Positions 32,021 through 44,125 are shown, counted from the first letter of the stretch. The stretch: DNA of 64,000 bases from Agapetus fuscipes (GCA_951799405.1 OX637353.1:248001-312000), one strand, 5' to 3'. Notes: generated by a model from the sequence alone, not told the origin. Made by a program: numbers and translations.

Positions 32021-32209
32021 TCCTTATCAATTAATTACGGTATTTATTTTGGAAATAATTTGAAAAATCTAACAAGGTTAAGTAAAAATAACTTTATATA
32101 TATTAAATTACTTGTATTTTTAAACATACACTTTTTTTACATTTTTGACGTGCATTACCTAAGCGCTATTGAACTTCATCTATTCATCTTTAGAGGCTAA
32201 CTGAGGTAA

Positions 32210-32472
32210 CACACCAACAAGGGGATCAACGTTCAAGATAGGAAAGAGAAAGTGGGTGGGATTTTTCGGGCAGGTACTGTTAGTAGGGGAGAACGACTAG
32301 GTATTTGCTTATTAAAATCATGTTTATTGTTTTGAATTTCTAGGGTTTTAAGGGCGATAATTTGTCTGCCTTTGCACCCTGAGTGGAGGACCTTTACTCC
32401 TGTTGTATCAAAATAATGGTTGTTTTCTATACAGTGATCCGCCATCTCAAAATACACAGACAGACGCCTCAA
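32210..32472 (-). pseudogene. Penelope-like element endonuclease fragment
   Basis: Minus frame: E-M-A-D-H-C-I-E-N-N-H-Y-F-D, then K-V-L-H-S-G-C-K-G-R-Q and L-K-T-L-E-I-Q-N-N-K. This lines up with the C-terminal part of the GIY-YIG domain at 56380-56560 (E-M-A-D-H-C-I-G-E-G-H-T-F-D). The GIY and YIG motifs are missing. Confidence 0.75.
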
Positions 32473-33270
32473 TGCCCTATGTGTTCATTTAATATTACAT
32501 TGATGAATCTAGAAGTTTTCCCTTCATACACGGCTTCGGTAACGTAACCCAAAAAATGTGAAAATGAAACATGTGATTTATAAAATAGTTATTATTAATT
32601 AAAATTAAAAATTAATTTTCATTCCGTAAATACACAAACCTTCGAAAATTTAAGACCAAAAATATTTAAAATATATTGTTTTTTATTATAAGTCTGCAAT
32701 ATTGGACGTAAAAATAATTAAAATAAAAAGATTCAGTGCTTTTAAATGTTGCAGTGCTCTTCTAGGTTTTAAAACTATTGACACCAAGCTTCCCTACTTT
32801 GGTATTCCTAGTGCAACCTTACACAAGCCCGTAAAGCTTTCTAGGCTGCTCTAAGCCGCGTCTTTCATCTCGCTCCCTCTCCAACAAGCGTATTCAGGCA
32901 ACAAGGGGAAAGAGAAAGACGACCCGCATAAAGCCTTCACGGTAAGCTGGTGACCTCTCGTGGATAAAGTTTGTCGTGGGCACAATCAGGAGATCAACCT
33001 CAGACAATGTATGAGAGGAGGACAATGTTGGATATGTGTGCCAGACACACTGACAACATGCTGAGGTTTTTTGCCCCGAAAGCACGTCGATGTGTATTGA
33101 TATGATCAACCATCTAACCACGGAATATAAATCAAAAACATTAAATGTGCTGCAAAACCCTCTGTTTGCTTAATGCTATTTTTGAGGCGAATGTTGAAAC
33201 GTGATGTAATCCGAGGATGTTTTAATTAGGCATTGCTGGTTTGAGCCCCAAGGCAGGCTAGTCAGTGTAT
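32473..33270. other. No recognisable gene
   Basis: Mixed-composition stretch (32750-33120 is less AT-rich) without a domain-bearing frame or known repeat. Confidence 0.5.
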
Positions 33271-33524
33271 ATAATCTATAATAATCTATAATCTAAGTTG
33301 CAAAGATATATTCATTTAAAGCTCTCAGATGTATGCCCACAAACCAACAAGTGTAGTTCGCGCTTACAAATGCTGAATGTGTACTTACAAATAAAATCCA
33401 AACCTCAAATGAACATAAGCCCCACAACTTTTGCCGACCTTCCCTGAAACAGGGGTGACATTGGCAAAGTGAACCATTTTTTACAGTATGGGTGGTCAGC
33501 CTCATACCAACCTATAAGTCAAGG
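33271..33524 (-). repeat. Family-T repeat
   Basis: ATAATCTATAATCTAAGTTG to CCTATAAGTCAAGG, complete. Confidence 0.85.
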
Positions 33525-33639
33525 AATATATATATATATACTATCTGTAATTCCTATGAATATTCAAATTGAGATTTTTTTCTAATCTAACATAATTTCA
33601 AAGATATGCACATGGATATTTAAAATGATCACATGATTC

Positions 33640-33720
33640 CGTAAAATGAGAGCTGTGAATGAAATAAAAGAAGTATGCTAGGACAATTAAAAATAGCAGT
33701 TGATTTGTCATGTTTGTGGC
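33640..33720 (+). pseudogene. LINE ORF tail fragment (family-T LINE)
   Basis: N-E-I-K-E-V-C followed by a decayed R-K-K-W-x-L-I-C segment matches 22320-22390. Confidence 0.5.
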
Positions 33721-34037
33721 TAAGCCTTAAAAAAATTAATAATGATTTTAAGGGTTTGTTGATTCTTACAATGAAAGTTCATTGTATTAAAAACGAATAA
33801 AAAAATACAATTAATCATTACTTTTTATCTACATAATTTAACAAAAAAAAAAAGAATTTACACTTATCTTTTCTTCTTCAACTATAAAAACATGGTTGTA
33901 TTGTATAAAAACCTCAACAACTGCATAGATTGCGATGAAACTTACATAAGTTATTGTGTACCTACACTGTACAGGCCAACTTAGTGTTCTGTATAAAAAA
34001 ACAGTGGCAATAAAGAAAATGAGAACAGAAATATACA

Positions 34038-34056
34038 TACACTTTTTTATATTTTG
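34038..34056 (+). repeat. Left direct repeat of palindromic element
   Basis: TACACTTTTTTATATTTTG, similar to 34345-34364 apart from a few differences; likely target duplication. Confidence 0.5.
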
Positions 34057-34344
34057 TATTGTTTGTGTATTAACACTGTGAAAATTCATATTGTTATAGT
34101 TTAAAATTTTTTGAGGAATTCAAAAACACTGTTTATTTTCACATAAATGTATTTAAAAAGATTACAATCTTTAGAGTAAGTTACTAACGTTTTCGACCTA
34201 GAAGGTCATCATCAGGTCACCTGATGATGACCTTCTAGGTCGAAAACGTTAGTAACTTACTCTAAAGATTGTAATCTTTTTAAATACATTTATGTGAAAA
34301 TAAACAGTGTTTTTGAATTCCTCAAAAAATTTTAAACTATAATA
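34057..34344. mobile_element. Perfect-palindrome element with head-to-head ribozyme-like cores
   Basis: 34094-34217 and 34219-34342 are exact reverse complements, 124 bp each, with a single base (C 34218) between. Each arm has a hammerhead-like core; the plus-strand one is at 34216-34256. Flanking direct repeats of about 19-20 bp suggest insertion as a unit. No coding frame. Confidence 0.8.
34216..34256 (+). ncRNA. Hammerhead-ribozyme-like core
   Basis: CUGAUGA (34221-34227), one unpaired U, stem II GACC/GGUC, GAAA, self-complementary AACGUU, candidate cleavage triplet UUA; stem I GUCAC/GUAAC has one mismatch. A mirror copy lies on the other strand in the left arm. Confidence 0.55.
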
Positions 34345-34364
34345 TACACTTTTTTCATCTTTTG
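34345..34364 (+). repeat. Right direct repeat of palindromic element
   Basis: TACACTTTTTTCATCTTTTG. Confidence 0.5.
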
Positions 34365-34539
34365 ATAGTTTTTTTGCACAATTTTGACATCTGGGAATAC
34401 CTCTTTTATATTTGTCAGGTTATTATTCTAAATTCAAATTTTGTAGACAAATTTTTGGATATAAAAATTTGACAACTACAGATATTGATGAGCCGACCAG
34501 CATGAAACAAACCTGAAAATTCAACATGGCTGCCTAAAA

Positions 34540-35068
34540 CATAAAAGAGCACTTTTTTCAAGAACGGCTATAACGATTTTCTTTGAGTTTTTAGTGCTTG
34601 AATATTGTCGATTATAAAAAAATAGTTATGGGAACACTCTTGCTAATCTGCGTGTATGGGTTGACATATGAAAAAAAACAACTATTTTGATTTCTCGAAA
34701 ACGGAGAAGATAGCAATAACATAATGAGCTTTTGAGATTGTGCGCAATGTAAATTATTGTTCAAAAAATACATACAGAAAACACCGTTTACACGACCTTA
34801 AAATTTTTATGAAAAGATTACAAAACCCAGAAAAACGCAAAATATTTGAACTTGTTTGAGGTTCATAAGAAATACCAAGTTATACAATTTAACTCATAAT
34901 GCAAACACTCTTGCTTATCTACGTCTATGAGTTTTCATAAAAAAGTAACAAACAGTTGTGATTTTCTAAGAAGTAGAAAGGTTGACAAAAAATAATGTTT
35001 CACAGTATTATACAAAATGTAAATTTTCTACAAAAAAAGAGAAAATAATATAAAGTACCGCTAACATG
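34540..35068 (+). repeat. Dispersed repeat, two diverged tandem units
   Basis: AACACTCTTGCTAATCTGCG at 34640 and AACACTCTTGCTTATCTACG at 34907 begin matching blocks about 267 bp apart. The same family lies inverted at 44460-45180 (GATTAGCAAGAGTGTT). Class unknown. Confidence 0.6.
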
Positions 35069-35072
35069 ATAT

Positions 35073-35493
35073 TGTTGTATTTTTTGGGGTTCAAAAGTCT
35101 TTAAGTAAACAAAACTGGTCTTCTTTCATGGATATTTATTTTACACTTAGATTTATTTAACAATTTATATTTATTTGTAACAATTCACATTCATGGTTTA
35201 GCACTTTACATGTACTTCACGGTTGGTCTTCAATTACAATGTCTTTCTTGTTCAAAAGCAGAGCGACGTATATGGACTGATTCTTGCGAGCCGCTTGCAG
35301 CCCTTTATACTCCTAAATACAGTAGTTTTTAGAAGCCAATTTTGCTGGATTCTTCTAGAACATAAAGCTTCCAGTAGGTACATAGTTGAATGTCTCTTTC
35401 CTAGGTACCTATAATAATTACTCCAACGTATATTGGCTATTACTACACCTAACTACCTAAACAACATTTAGAGTTTTTGTTATTTACATAACA
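35073..35493 (-). mobile_element. Solo LTR, family LTR-A copy 2
   Basis: Minus strand TGTTATGTAAATAAC to TACAACA, with GAGTATAAAGGGCTGCAAG (TATA box and start region) and several AATAAA signals. Exact 4-bp target duplication ATAT at 35069-35072 and 35494-35497. No internal region attached. Confidence 0.85.
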
Positions 35494-35497
35494 ATAT

Positions 35498-36011
35498 AAA
35501 AAAAATGAAATTAAAAGCTTACAAAAACCCATGAAAATGCTAAAAACTGATTTAAGATTTAAAAGAAAGAACTATCTTACGACTGTAACACATGGCTTAA
35601 CATTTTTCAATTTTAAGAAAATTTGAGATGTTACCGAACGGCTGGACATTCCAAATAAGATGTCCTCAAAGATCGCTTTTACGATTTTCTATAAAACAAA
35701 AATATAATTGTCATTATATCAGTGCTGTTACAGTAATAACTATTGCTTTATAATATATTTTTTGTGGGTTAACATACAAATAAAAAGATGACCTGAAAAC
35801 AACCTTATTTTATGCTAGGAAGATGATGATGATGATGATGATGATTCACAGAACCCCGTTTTGTGACTACTGTCACTGCAAGGTAGGTTCTTTGAAGTTT
35901 AAAAGTTCTTGATATCCTCATTTTCTTAGTCTAACCACTAATTTAGCTTATTATTTAAGTTTTGAGAATTTCCTTTGTAAAATTGTTACATATCAAGAAT
36001 ACGATTCAACA
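35498..36011. other. No gene; (GAT)n at 35821-35846
   Basis: AT-rich spacer between two solo LTRs, with a short trinucleotide repeat. Confidence 0.5.
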
Positions 36012-36015
36012 ATAT

Positions 36016-36452
36016 TGTAATGTTTTTGGGGTTCAGAAAGTCTCTAAATTAAAACATACTGGTCTTATTTTTTTTAAATATTTATTTTCACTTTATTTAT
36101 TTTACAAATTTACATTTATTTTTAACACTTTTAGCCACTCAAATTTATTTTCACAGTTCAGCACCTCACACACTCTTCAATCAAAGGTGACTATCGATCT
36201 GGCCTGCTGTATCCAATTTTACTCCTTATATCCTGTAGTGATAGAAGTCTCTAGGGGCTAATTTGCCAGCAAACTCTCGCACATTCTACCAACTTCAAGA
36301 GTACAAAAGGATCATTTAATTTCTTGATTTCTTAAGCCTATAATTATTGCTACCTACGATGTACACCTATATTAATCTACTTTTGACATAACACTATAAT
36401 AATTATTACTACCTACAATGTACACCTATATTAATCTACTATTTACAGAACA
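36016..36452 (-). mobile_element. Solo LTR, family LTR-A copy 3
   Basis: Same ends and order as copy 2 (TTTTTGGGGTTCAGAAAGT at the left), with an internal duplication of about 60 bp (TACACCTATATTAATCTACT twice, 36363 and 36422). Exact ATAT duplication at 36012-36015 and 36453-36456. Confidence 0.85.
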
Positions 36453-36459
36453 ATATTAT

Positions 36460-36679
36460 TTCTTGAAAGTTGTATAATGTGTTATCAAGGATTTATAACA
36501 GAATCAAATAATTTTAGGCTTTCATGGCCGAATTTAGATTCTTGATATTGTCCTTTCAGGTTTTGAGTGGTTCAAAGCTTCTTATTGCTTTTGCTTACGT
36601 TTTGTTACTTCTGTGCGTAGCATCTTTGGAGATCTGTTACCTTTTGACTGCAGTTTATCGGTGTTATATTTGGAATAGA
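36460..36679. other. Unassigned
   Basis: A 76-residue frame at 36524 has a hydrophobic stretch but runs into a SINE fragment, so it is not called. Confidence 0.4.
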
Positions 36680-36860
36680 ATATCGCTGGCTCAATCCCCG
36701 CCTAGGTCATTTGACTATAACTTTGATCCTGGTTCAACAGATATTATTGGTTAATTATTAATTAATAATACATTAAAATAGATGATAAAAATATCTGTTT
36801 CTGGCCAGGCAAAATAGGTTGGTGAATTGCATTCCTCTTCAGAAATTTATTTAAAAAAAA
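36680..36860 (+). repeat. SINE-X fragment
   Basis: TTTGATCCTGGTTCAACAGA and GGCCAGGCAAAATAGGTTGG then GAATTGCATTCCTCTTCAG and A-rich tail; head decayed. Confidence 0.7.
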
Positions 36861-36989
36861 AGTTGAGACGATATTAAAAATGTATGAAAAAGATATTAAA
36901 CAATCTACAAAACACATACATATGTGACACTAATTTCCCCTGAAGTAAACATTTTAGCGGCATTATGGGTTGTTAAAAAACTAATACAC

Positions 36990-37160
36990 ATTCAATACTG
37001 TAAAAATTTGGTATAGTTTTGCCAATGCCACCCCGGTTTCAGGGAAAGGCGGCATGAGTTTGAAAGTATTTGATGATGTGAGGTTTGTTTTGTTTTGTAA
37101 GCGCGAAGTTACACGTGCCTGCTTGTGAGCATGCATTAAATGTGAACATTTAATGTCATC
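36990..37160 (+). repeat. Family-T repeat (partial)
   Basis: ATACTGTAAAAATTTGGTAT, CCACCCCGGTTTCAGGGAAA, GCGCGAAGTTACACGTGCCT; no 3' simple repeat. Confidence 0.78.
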
Positions 37161-37259
37161 TTCGTCAAGATCTGATTTCTTAACTTAAATTTTTTTTTGT
37201 ACTTCTGGTAAAAATGGCTGAACCAGAATGTTCCGGCAACAATAAACTAAATTTCGCCA

Positions 37260-37500
37260 CAATGTTATATTTTCCCCGATCCATTTTTTAAATAGATTTG
37301 TGGAAAGGAATGCAATCCACCAACCTATTTTGCCTGGCCAGAAACAGGTATTCCTGCAAAAGCAGACGCTTGTGTGCATGCAACGGCATCTGTTGAACCA
37401 GGGTCGAAGTTATGGTCAAGTTGGCTAGACGCAAGATTAAAAAAAACGTTATCCGGTTCCGAATACCGCGCCTCTACCCCTCGGCCATAACACCGACATG
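37260..37500 (-). mobile_element. SINE-X copy
   Basis: Minus strand: TGTTATGGCCGAGGGGTAGA head, then CCCTGGTTCAACAGATGCCG and GGCCAGGCAAAATAGGTTGG, ending CACAAATCTATTTAAAAAAT. Confidence 0.8.
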
Positions 37501-37896
37501 ATTTAAAATAAACTGATTAATTGAGCTAATCAGCTGCTTTTGAAATTTTGTTTATACTGAGTTGAATTATAATGTATTTAATGTCATTATTTTTTATTAC
37601 TTTCAGTGATAAATGGTCATACTTTAATTTTAAAGATTATTTATGTACGATTTCAAAATCCCTACTTTTGACATCTCTGATATTAGATTGCCAACTTGTT
37701 TTCTGCATTAAAAACATAATCATATGCTAATCTCATGCTAGACTGAGACTTCTGCCAGAATCAAAGTTTTCAATACCGTATAGTCTTGCTTGTACCCACA
37801 CTAAAAATAGTCGCTAGATAGCTGACGCGTCGGCGAAAGTGACAAGTGAGAATAACACTGATTGTTTTGCAAGTATATATTTTTTTCACAATCAGG
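37501..37896. other. No recognisable gene
   Basis: AT-rich; nothing recognised. Confidence 0.5.
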
Positions 37897-38042
37897 GTTT
37901 ATGTTCATTTGAGATTGGGTTTTTTATATTGTAAGTCCACATGTGGCATGTGTGAGCGCGAAATTATGCGTGTCTGCTTGTGGGAATGCATTTAATATGA
38001 ATCTCAAATGATACATATCTTTGCAGCTTAGATTTAGATTTA
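37897..38042 (+). repeat. Family-T repeat, 3' half
   Basis: GGGTTTATGTTCATTTGAGA to TTTGCAGCTTAGATTTAGAT. Confidence 0.82.
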
Positions 38043-38181
38043 GTTAGATTGGTACCTACATACTAAAATGGTGAATTTCTACCGGGAGGGGGTTAAACGT
38101 TAATTAATAATAATTACCATCACCTTATGTACTGTACTAAAAAAAGAAGGTAAAATTTGTTAAAAATATATTTCACCTCGA

Positions 38182-38400
38182 AGTCCTTTCGATAGCTCAG
38201 TTGGTAGAGTGCTTGCATTCCATACCATGAGCTTGAGTTCGAATACAACCGGAATGTCAGAAATTATTTCCCATTTTAGTGTGAATTTCAAAACCCAAAG
38301 TAAAATAGCGGCAAGGTTTCAGCATTCACAAGAAATCAATACGAGCCCCCTCAGGAGCTGGCAAACCTCACTTCAACGGAAGTGGTTAGCGTAAGGCCGG
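38182..38400 (+). mobile_element. tRNA-derived SINE, third type
   Basis: GATAGCTCAGTTGGTAGAGT is a clear tRNA A-box/D-arm and TTGAGTTCGAATACAACC a B box. The 5' bases TCCTTTC and 3' AACCGGA do not pair as an acceptor stem, so it is a SINE head or decayed tRNA rather than a tRNA gene. Body unlike SINE-X or SINE-Y. Confidence 0.65.
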
Positions 38401-38572
38401 CCCTCACACTTGTAAAAAATATAGATTTTACTCGCCACATGCTAGGCCTTTGGGAAAACGCGGTAAGAGGTAACTATGTATGTGCGGCTTAGTTTAAAAT
38501 GTTATGAGTCTAATTGTTTATTCTAATTCTTTTAGATCAGATTTATGGTTTAAGTTAAATTGGTATTACGAA

Positions 38573-38826
38573 TTCCTTGACTTATATGTTGGTATGAAGC
38601 TGAGCTGACCACCCATACTGTAAAAAAGGGTTCACTTTGCCAATGTCACCCCTGTTTCAGGGAAGGTTGGCAAGAGTTGCAGGGCTTATGTTTATTTGGG
38701 TTTTAATATTGTAGGTCCACATGAGGCATGTGTGAGCGCGAAATAATGCGTGTCTGCTTGTGGGCAGGCATTTAATATGAATCTCAAATGATACATATCT
38801 TTGCAACTAAGATTAAGATTTAGACA
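38573..38826 (+). repeat. Family-T repeat
   Basis: TTCCTTGACTTATATGTTGG to CTAAGATTAAGATTTAG, complete, with a small duplication GCTGAGCTGACC. Confidence 0.87.
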
Positions 38827-38956
38827 TAAAAATAAACGTATGCTATTCTTAATCGGTAGAGGAAAATTTATTCTATACGTAGAAAATATTTGTTCCTTCC
38901 TAGTGCACGCGCGTGATCGAACAATAACCAAAATTACTTCACGTATGTAATAATAC

Positions 38957-39040
38957 TTAATTAAGGTAATGCAAATTATCTGTAATTTTAATTAAGGTAA
39001 TGCAAATTATCTGTAATTTTAATTAAGGTAATGCAATGTC
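38957..39040 (+). repeat. 31-bp tandem repeat, about 2.7 copies
   Basis: TTAATTAAGGTAATGCAAAT recurs at about 38957, 38988 and 39019. Confidence 0.85.
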
Positions 39041-39284
39041 TGTAATCTGTAATCTTAGTCGCAAAGGTATGTATTGACATCTTATGCTTATATTTTAAAT
39101 TTGTAAGTAGTGTAAGGTCACACTTACACATGCTGCATGAGTGTTTACAAAAAAAAACAAATCTCAAATGAATAAGAGCTCAGCAACTCTTACCGACTTT
39201 CTCTGAAACAGGGGTGACATTGGTAAAGTGACCCATTTTTTTGTAACACTACGTGTGGTTAGACTCATACCAATTTATAAGTTA
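39041..39284 (-). repeat. Family-T repeat
   Basis: TGTAATCTGTAATCTTAGTC to CATACCAATTTATAAG; diverged. Confidence 0.78.
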
Positions 39285-39834
39285 TGTAACTGTAACGGGC
39301 GAAAACAAAAGTGTATCATAATTTTTAGAATTGACTTATAATTTTGACTTTATTTAACAATGACAAAATGCCAACAATATTTATTTTTGTTCTCGAAAGA
39401 AAAAAGAAACTCCCATTTGATGATTGTTTTTTTTTTTTACGTTTCCACGAAGAAAATTCAATGACGTGTTCACGTTTCTTCATGAAATATTTTAATAACG
39501 ATCCAAATGACATTTTTTCTACCCAAGAGAAAGGTTTTCAAATAAATTAAGGTACAACTTATGTAACCATGAAAAGAAAATTCCGACGACGTTTATATAA
39601 CTGATAAAATATTAAAATTTAAATCACTAACAAAAAACTCTTCACTAAATTTTGAACGTTATTTCGTTACTGAGCGATCCTTACAAAATAATTGCGTATT
39701 GGTAACAAAGATATTCTGCGAATCGTGTTGGGCCAAAAACATAAATAAAAGGTGTATTACTAGTACACTCTTCATTGAAACAAGGATGCATAAAATATAA
39801 TAACATAGGAACAATTCTACAATTTATCTATAAT
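39285..39834. other. No recognisable gene
   Basis: AT-rich; small frames on both strands are low-complexity. Confidence 0.5.
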
Positions 39835-40048
39835 CAAAGCTGCAAAGATATGTTAACATTTAAGGATCATATTAAATGCATGCCCGCAGATAGGCACATG
39901 TAGGTTCGCGCCTACACATTCTGCATGTGTGCATTCAAACAATCAAAGCCTGACATGAACGTAAACCTTGCAACTCCTGCCGCCTTTTGCTGAAATCGTG
40001 GTGGTATTGGCAGAAGTGAACCAATTGTTACAGCCTCATACCAATTGA
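39835..40048 (-). repeat. Family-T repeat
   Basis: TATAATCAAAGCTGCAAAG to CAGCCTCATACCAATT; belongs to the subfamily of 22480 and 47085 (GTAGGTTCGCGCCTAC). Confidence 0.8.
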
Positions 40049-42889
40049 TTTTGTAAAAACTTTGTTAAACACTACGTGAAATAAATTGTTGTATATTATT
40101 GTTCGCAATGCTTTAAATAACTAAGTTTCCTTTGAAAATACAAAATGTCTGTCACGCCAAGCCTTGTTTTTGAGGAAAAAACTGAGCCGAGAAAATGATA
40201 GTATCGAGAAAATCAATCTTATTTTGTCACCAAACTTTGCCTTAATGCTTTTCTTATCGCAAGACGCTTTACTGAGCTCCTGGAACATTTTTCATGACAA
40301 TATTACACAAACTGGAAACATAATTTATAAAAATAAATATAAAACAATAGATCTTTTGAAAACGTTTTTAAAATTGCAAGCAACTTTGAATCATCTATTC
40401 CTATTTCACTGGTCATGGATGATATGGTGAAAAACCAAAATTATTAAAACGCCAATAAAAATAAATTCAAAATTTTTGTAGTAAAATGTATGACCTGCAG
40501 AATGGTTTTTGTTATTTTAGTTCGCATCATAATATATTATTTGTACTTGTATTTATTCTTTTTCTAAAAATGCCCCCTTCCTTTGTGATTGCTTTTTATC
40601 AATTTTCTTATCCCGTATTTGTGGATATAAATTGGTAGCTAGATAATACTGTAGATATTCGACCATACAAAAAGATTGGACAATCTCAAAAAACTATACA
40701 ATAAAAGCAAATAAACAAAACATACGGTTATTTGTTTACTACAAAGATGTACAATGTCAACAGTAATGGCCGACAAGAAAAATAATACCCTCACAGACAG
40801 TCAGAAACACGAGGAGGTACCCAACATCCATTTCTTATATTGTGAAAGGAAAAGCAAACAATATTTTCTATTGTGGAATTGATTGCAAGTTTCAATTTCT
40901 AGTTTTGTAATATGTGAAAGTATAGAAATAGACATAATTTAAAGTTTTTTCAAAATTCGAAGATATCCGTTGGTAGATTTATAAATCCAACATTGATTAT
41001 TTAAAAAAAAAAAACCTACTTAATTTAGTAAATGAGGAGGTTCTTATTTTATTATCAATGTCTATGTATTGTTGCATTGCCTTCCGTATTGTGAAATATA
41101 ATTTGAAAACAAAGCAGAGGAAATCACTTCTGAGGAGATTTTGACATTTTAACTTAATCGATTATGATAATCGATTTAAGATTAAATAATCTGGAATATA
41201 AAAATTGCAAATAATAAAAATACCAAATTTTCCAGTCCTGTTCAAAGTCCGTGTAAAATACTTTGAAAATAAAAGTAAATTAAGTTATATGATTATTAAA
41301 ATCCAAGCCATGTAAGTAGATAAATGTATTTTACTCTTTTAAGAATATTTAGTGACAAGTCCGAATAAAACGTCACGTTTTATTCAGAATGACTTTGAAT
41401 AGAACTTACGAATTAATTATTCAGTTTACAGAAATTCAAGTTTCATACAAACATGTCTTCATATTTTCAAAGTTCACTGCACTATCTCTGCTTGGAGGCA
41501 AATCCTTTCTTTACATAACAACTTCTCCCCGCTATAAATCATAGTTTCCCCCTTTGCCCTTTCCTCCGAAGCGTGTTTCAAGGAAGGCTTTATAAACCGA
41601 CCACTCCTACTCCACAGAATGGATTATTTGTCTTTCAAAGTCTGTGTTGACTGCAAGACATTCTACATCGATTATCCACATACTCTCACAAAAGATTTCA
41701 ACGATTTATAGTTCCCTTGTCTCAAAGCGATCTCTTTTATAACAGCTAGGTCACATGGGTGTCATTGCAAGCCGGACCAAAAATGTTATTTAATTTAATG
41801 AATGTGTTAATTTTTTTAAATACTATTTTAAAAAGCTGACGCATCCAATCTTTCCACGAAAGGAAAAAAATGACATAATACAAGAAACTTCAATGTGATA
41901 GCATATACATTCATACGATCAATGATAACATCTGGTAGGTACTTACAATCAATGAGAAAATAAAATGCTACGTAGGCGTGTTAACGGTAACCACTGTTTT
42001 AAAAATACGTGCCAACATAAATTGCTACTCAACTGCGTCTCTGTGTGAATAAATTACATGAGCGTATTTTATTCGAGCTATTACGGGTTTTTCTTTGTAA
42101 AATGAATGTTAATTTAAAATTATAAATTTAGCCGAGTGGAATAAGATATTGGATTAATTAAGAATTACAAATGATTCGTTGATCCCACTTTGTAACCATT
42201 AAGTCTCAGTTTCCGTGAAAACATCAAAAGGCCTCATTATTCATCCCCTCCGGTAGCACTTACATGCGTATTCATTTATATATATAAGTACCTAAGTACA
42301 ACAGAAGATGATAGCTCAGGGAACTGCGGACGCTAAAAGCTCTCAGTCCCTGTCGAATTAAATTACTCCGTGCCCTTAAAAATTTACCACAAAAAAACAA
42401 ACTTTACATATAATTATTATTATAGATAGATACATTTTAAAACTTTTGTTGAATGTCCCTCGTTTCGATTTACAAAAATACAAAAGCATAACAAAATACG
42501 TTCACATCGATAAAATGCTTTGTGTTTATCATTTACGCCTTTATTGTAGTTTAACGCTAAAAACACATTTTATTATTGCTTATCTCAAATTATTTCATCG
42601 TCTTCTGATTCTCGTCTACTCCGAACAAAGAAATCTATTTCATCGAAGATAGAAATTGAATTTCAAAAATGTTCATCTCAAAAGAATTTCATTCTTTAGC
42701 AGTACATTACAATGGTATAGCAGAACCCCAGACGGCATGACGGTCTTTAATGATATTTCAGTTATTCTCCAGAGAGACTTGTCGCTCCGCCGTACGCAAG
42801 ACAAGTAGCGACTGCAAAACCTTCAATACGAAACTAAGAAGGCGTCAAATTGTAGATCTTCAATAAATATGTAATATAGTAAAGTATAA
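40049..42889. other. 2.8 kb without recognisable gene or repeat
   Basis: The longest stretch in the window free of family-T and SINE landmarks. No frame above about 90 residues and none with a domain. Slightly less AT-rich patches at 41480-41800 and 42700-42860. Confidence 0.5.
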
Positions 42890-43105
42890 TGTCAGTGTTA
42901 TGGCCGAGGGGTATATTCGTCTAGCGTATTTGGAACAGAATAACGTTGGTTCGTATCCCGTCTGGCCCACTTGATCATTACTTCGACCCTGGTTCAACAG
43001 TTGCCATTGCATGCACACAAGCTTCTGCTTTTGCAGGAAGACAACTAGCTAGGCAAAATAGGTTAGTGAATTGCATTCCTCTTCACAAATCTATTTAAAA
43101 ATAAA
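42890..43105 (+). mobile_element. SINE-X copy
   Basis: TGTTATGGCCGAGGGGTATA and CGTTGGTTCGTATCCCG head; CCCTGGTTCAACAGTTGCCA, GGCAAAATAGGTTAGTGAAT and A-rich end. Confidence 0.82.
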
Positions 43106-43589
43106 ATTAAATAATAGTAATATTCAAACTGTTTTGTATTTTTAGGAGAGAATCATGGCTTTGCATTTGTGTTATACAATCAAACTTTTCAACTAAACAA
43201 GCTTGCTTCAGTGCAAGCTAAAAATCACCATATTTTAACTCGTATTCAGTATTTGTACCCGCCTTTCTCTAGATGTACCAGCCATATGTTGATTAAAGAC
43301 ACAAAAAATTCGAACAAAGACTTTTAAGTCAAAAAAACTTACAAATATCGCATGACATCAACCTGAAAATAAAGAAATTGAACAGAATCTGTACTCGACT
43401 TTCTTGCAAAAATTAACCCACTGTATGACGAATGTAAAGCTAGAATCATCTACCAGCTTATGCCGTTTCAATAAAAATATAATATATCAATAATAAATCA
43501 ATTTCATTCCACCGCGGTGTGTACCTGCATACTCTTACAATATGGAAATAGCCATATAAATACTTAAATGAATATAACTTTTTGGTTGA
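43106..43589. other. No recognisable gene
   Basis: AT-rich; nothing recognised. Confidence 0.5.
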
Positions 43590-43684
43590 TTTATTTGTTG
43601 AACGCCGTTTTGTGTGAATCACACCTCAAGAGTCCTCTGCGAGGTTGGTCTTCTCTGTAAAAAGCGCCAATTACACAAGAAAGA
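43590..43684 (-). repeat. SINE-5S relative, 3'-end fragment
   Basis: TGATTTATTTGTTGAACGCC and AATCACACCTCAAGAGTCCT match the end of the 17060 copy. Confidence 0.7.
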
Positions 43685-43889
43685 TTCTTGACTTATAGGT
43701 TGGTATAAAGCTGACCACCCATAGTGTAAAAAATAATTCACTTTGTCAATGTCACCCCTGTTTCAAGGAAGGTCGGCAAGAGTTGCAGGTTTTATGGTCA
43801 TTTGAGATTTGGTTTTAATTTGTAAGTACACATTCAGCGTTTTTAAGCGCGAATTTGCACGTGTCTGTTTGTGGACATGTATTTGATAT
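43685..43889 (+). repeat. Family-T repeat, left part (host of nested copy)
   Basis: TTCTTGACTTATAGGTTGG to GGACATGTATTTGATAT; resumes at 44130. Confidence 0.85.
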
Positions 43890-44125
43890 CTAAATCTAAA
43901 TCTAAGCTGAAAAGATATTTATCATTTGAGATTCATATCAAATGCATTCCCACAAGCAGACATGCATAATTTCGCGCTTACACATGCCGCATGTGGACCT
44001 GCAATATAAAAAACACAATCTAAAATGAACATAAGCCCTGCAACTCTTGCCGACCTTCCCTGAAGCAGGGGTGACATTTGCAAAGTGAACCATTTTTTTA
44101 CAGTATGGGTGGTCAGCCGCATACC
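43890..44125 (-). mobile_element. Family-T repeat inserted inside another family-T copy
   Basis: From CTAAATCTAAATCTAAGCTG to CCGCATACC, with ATAT on both sides (43886-43889, 44126-44129). The host copy continues on the other side, so both ends of the mobile unit are defined: GGTATGCGGCTGACC at the 5' end and (TTTAGA)n at the 3' end. Confidence 0.87.

Noticed and set aside
36524..36754. Small membrane protein candidate
   Set aside because: Hydrophobic stretch, but the frame runs into a SINE fragment and lacks support.
38182..38255. tRNA gene candidate (clear A and B boxes)
   Set aside because: The acceptor ends do not pair; more likely a SINE head.
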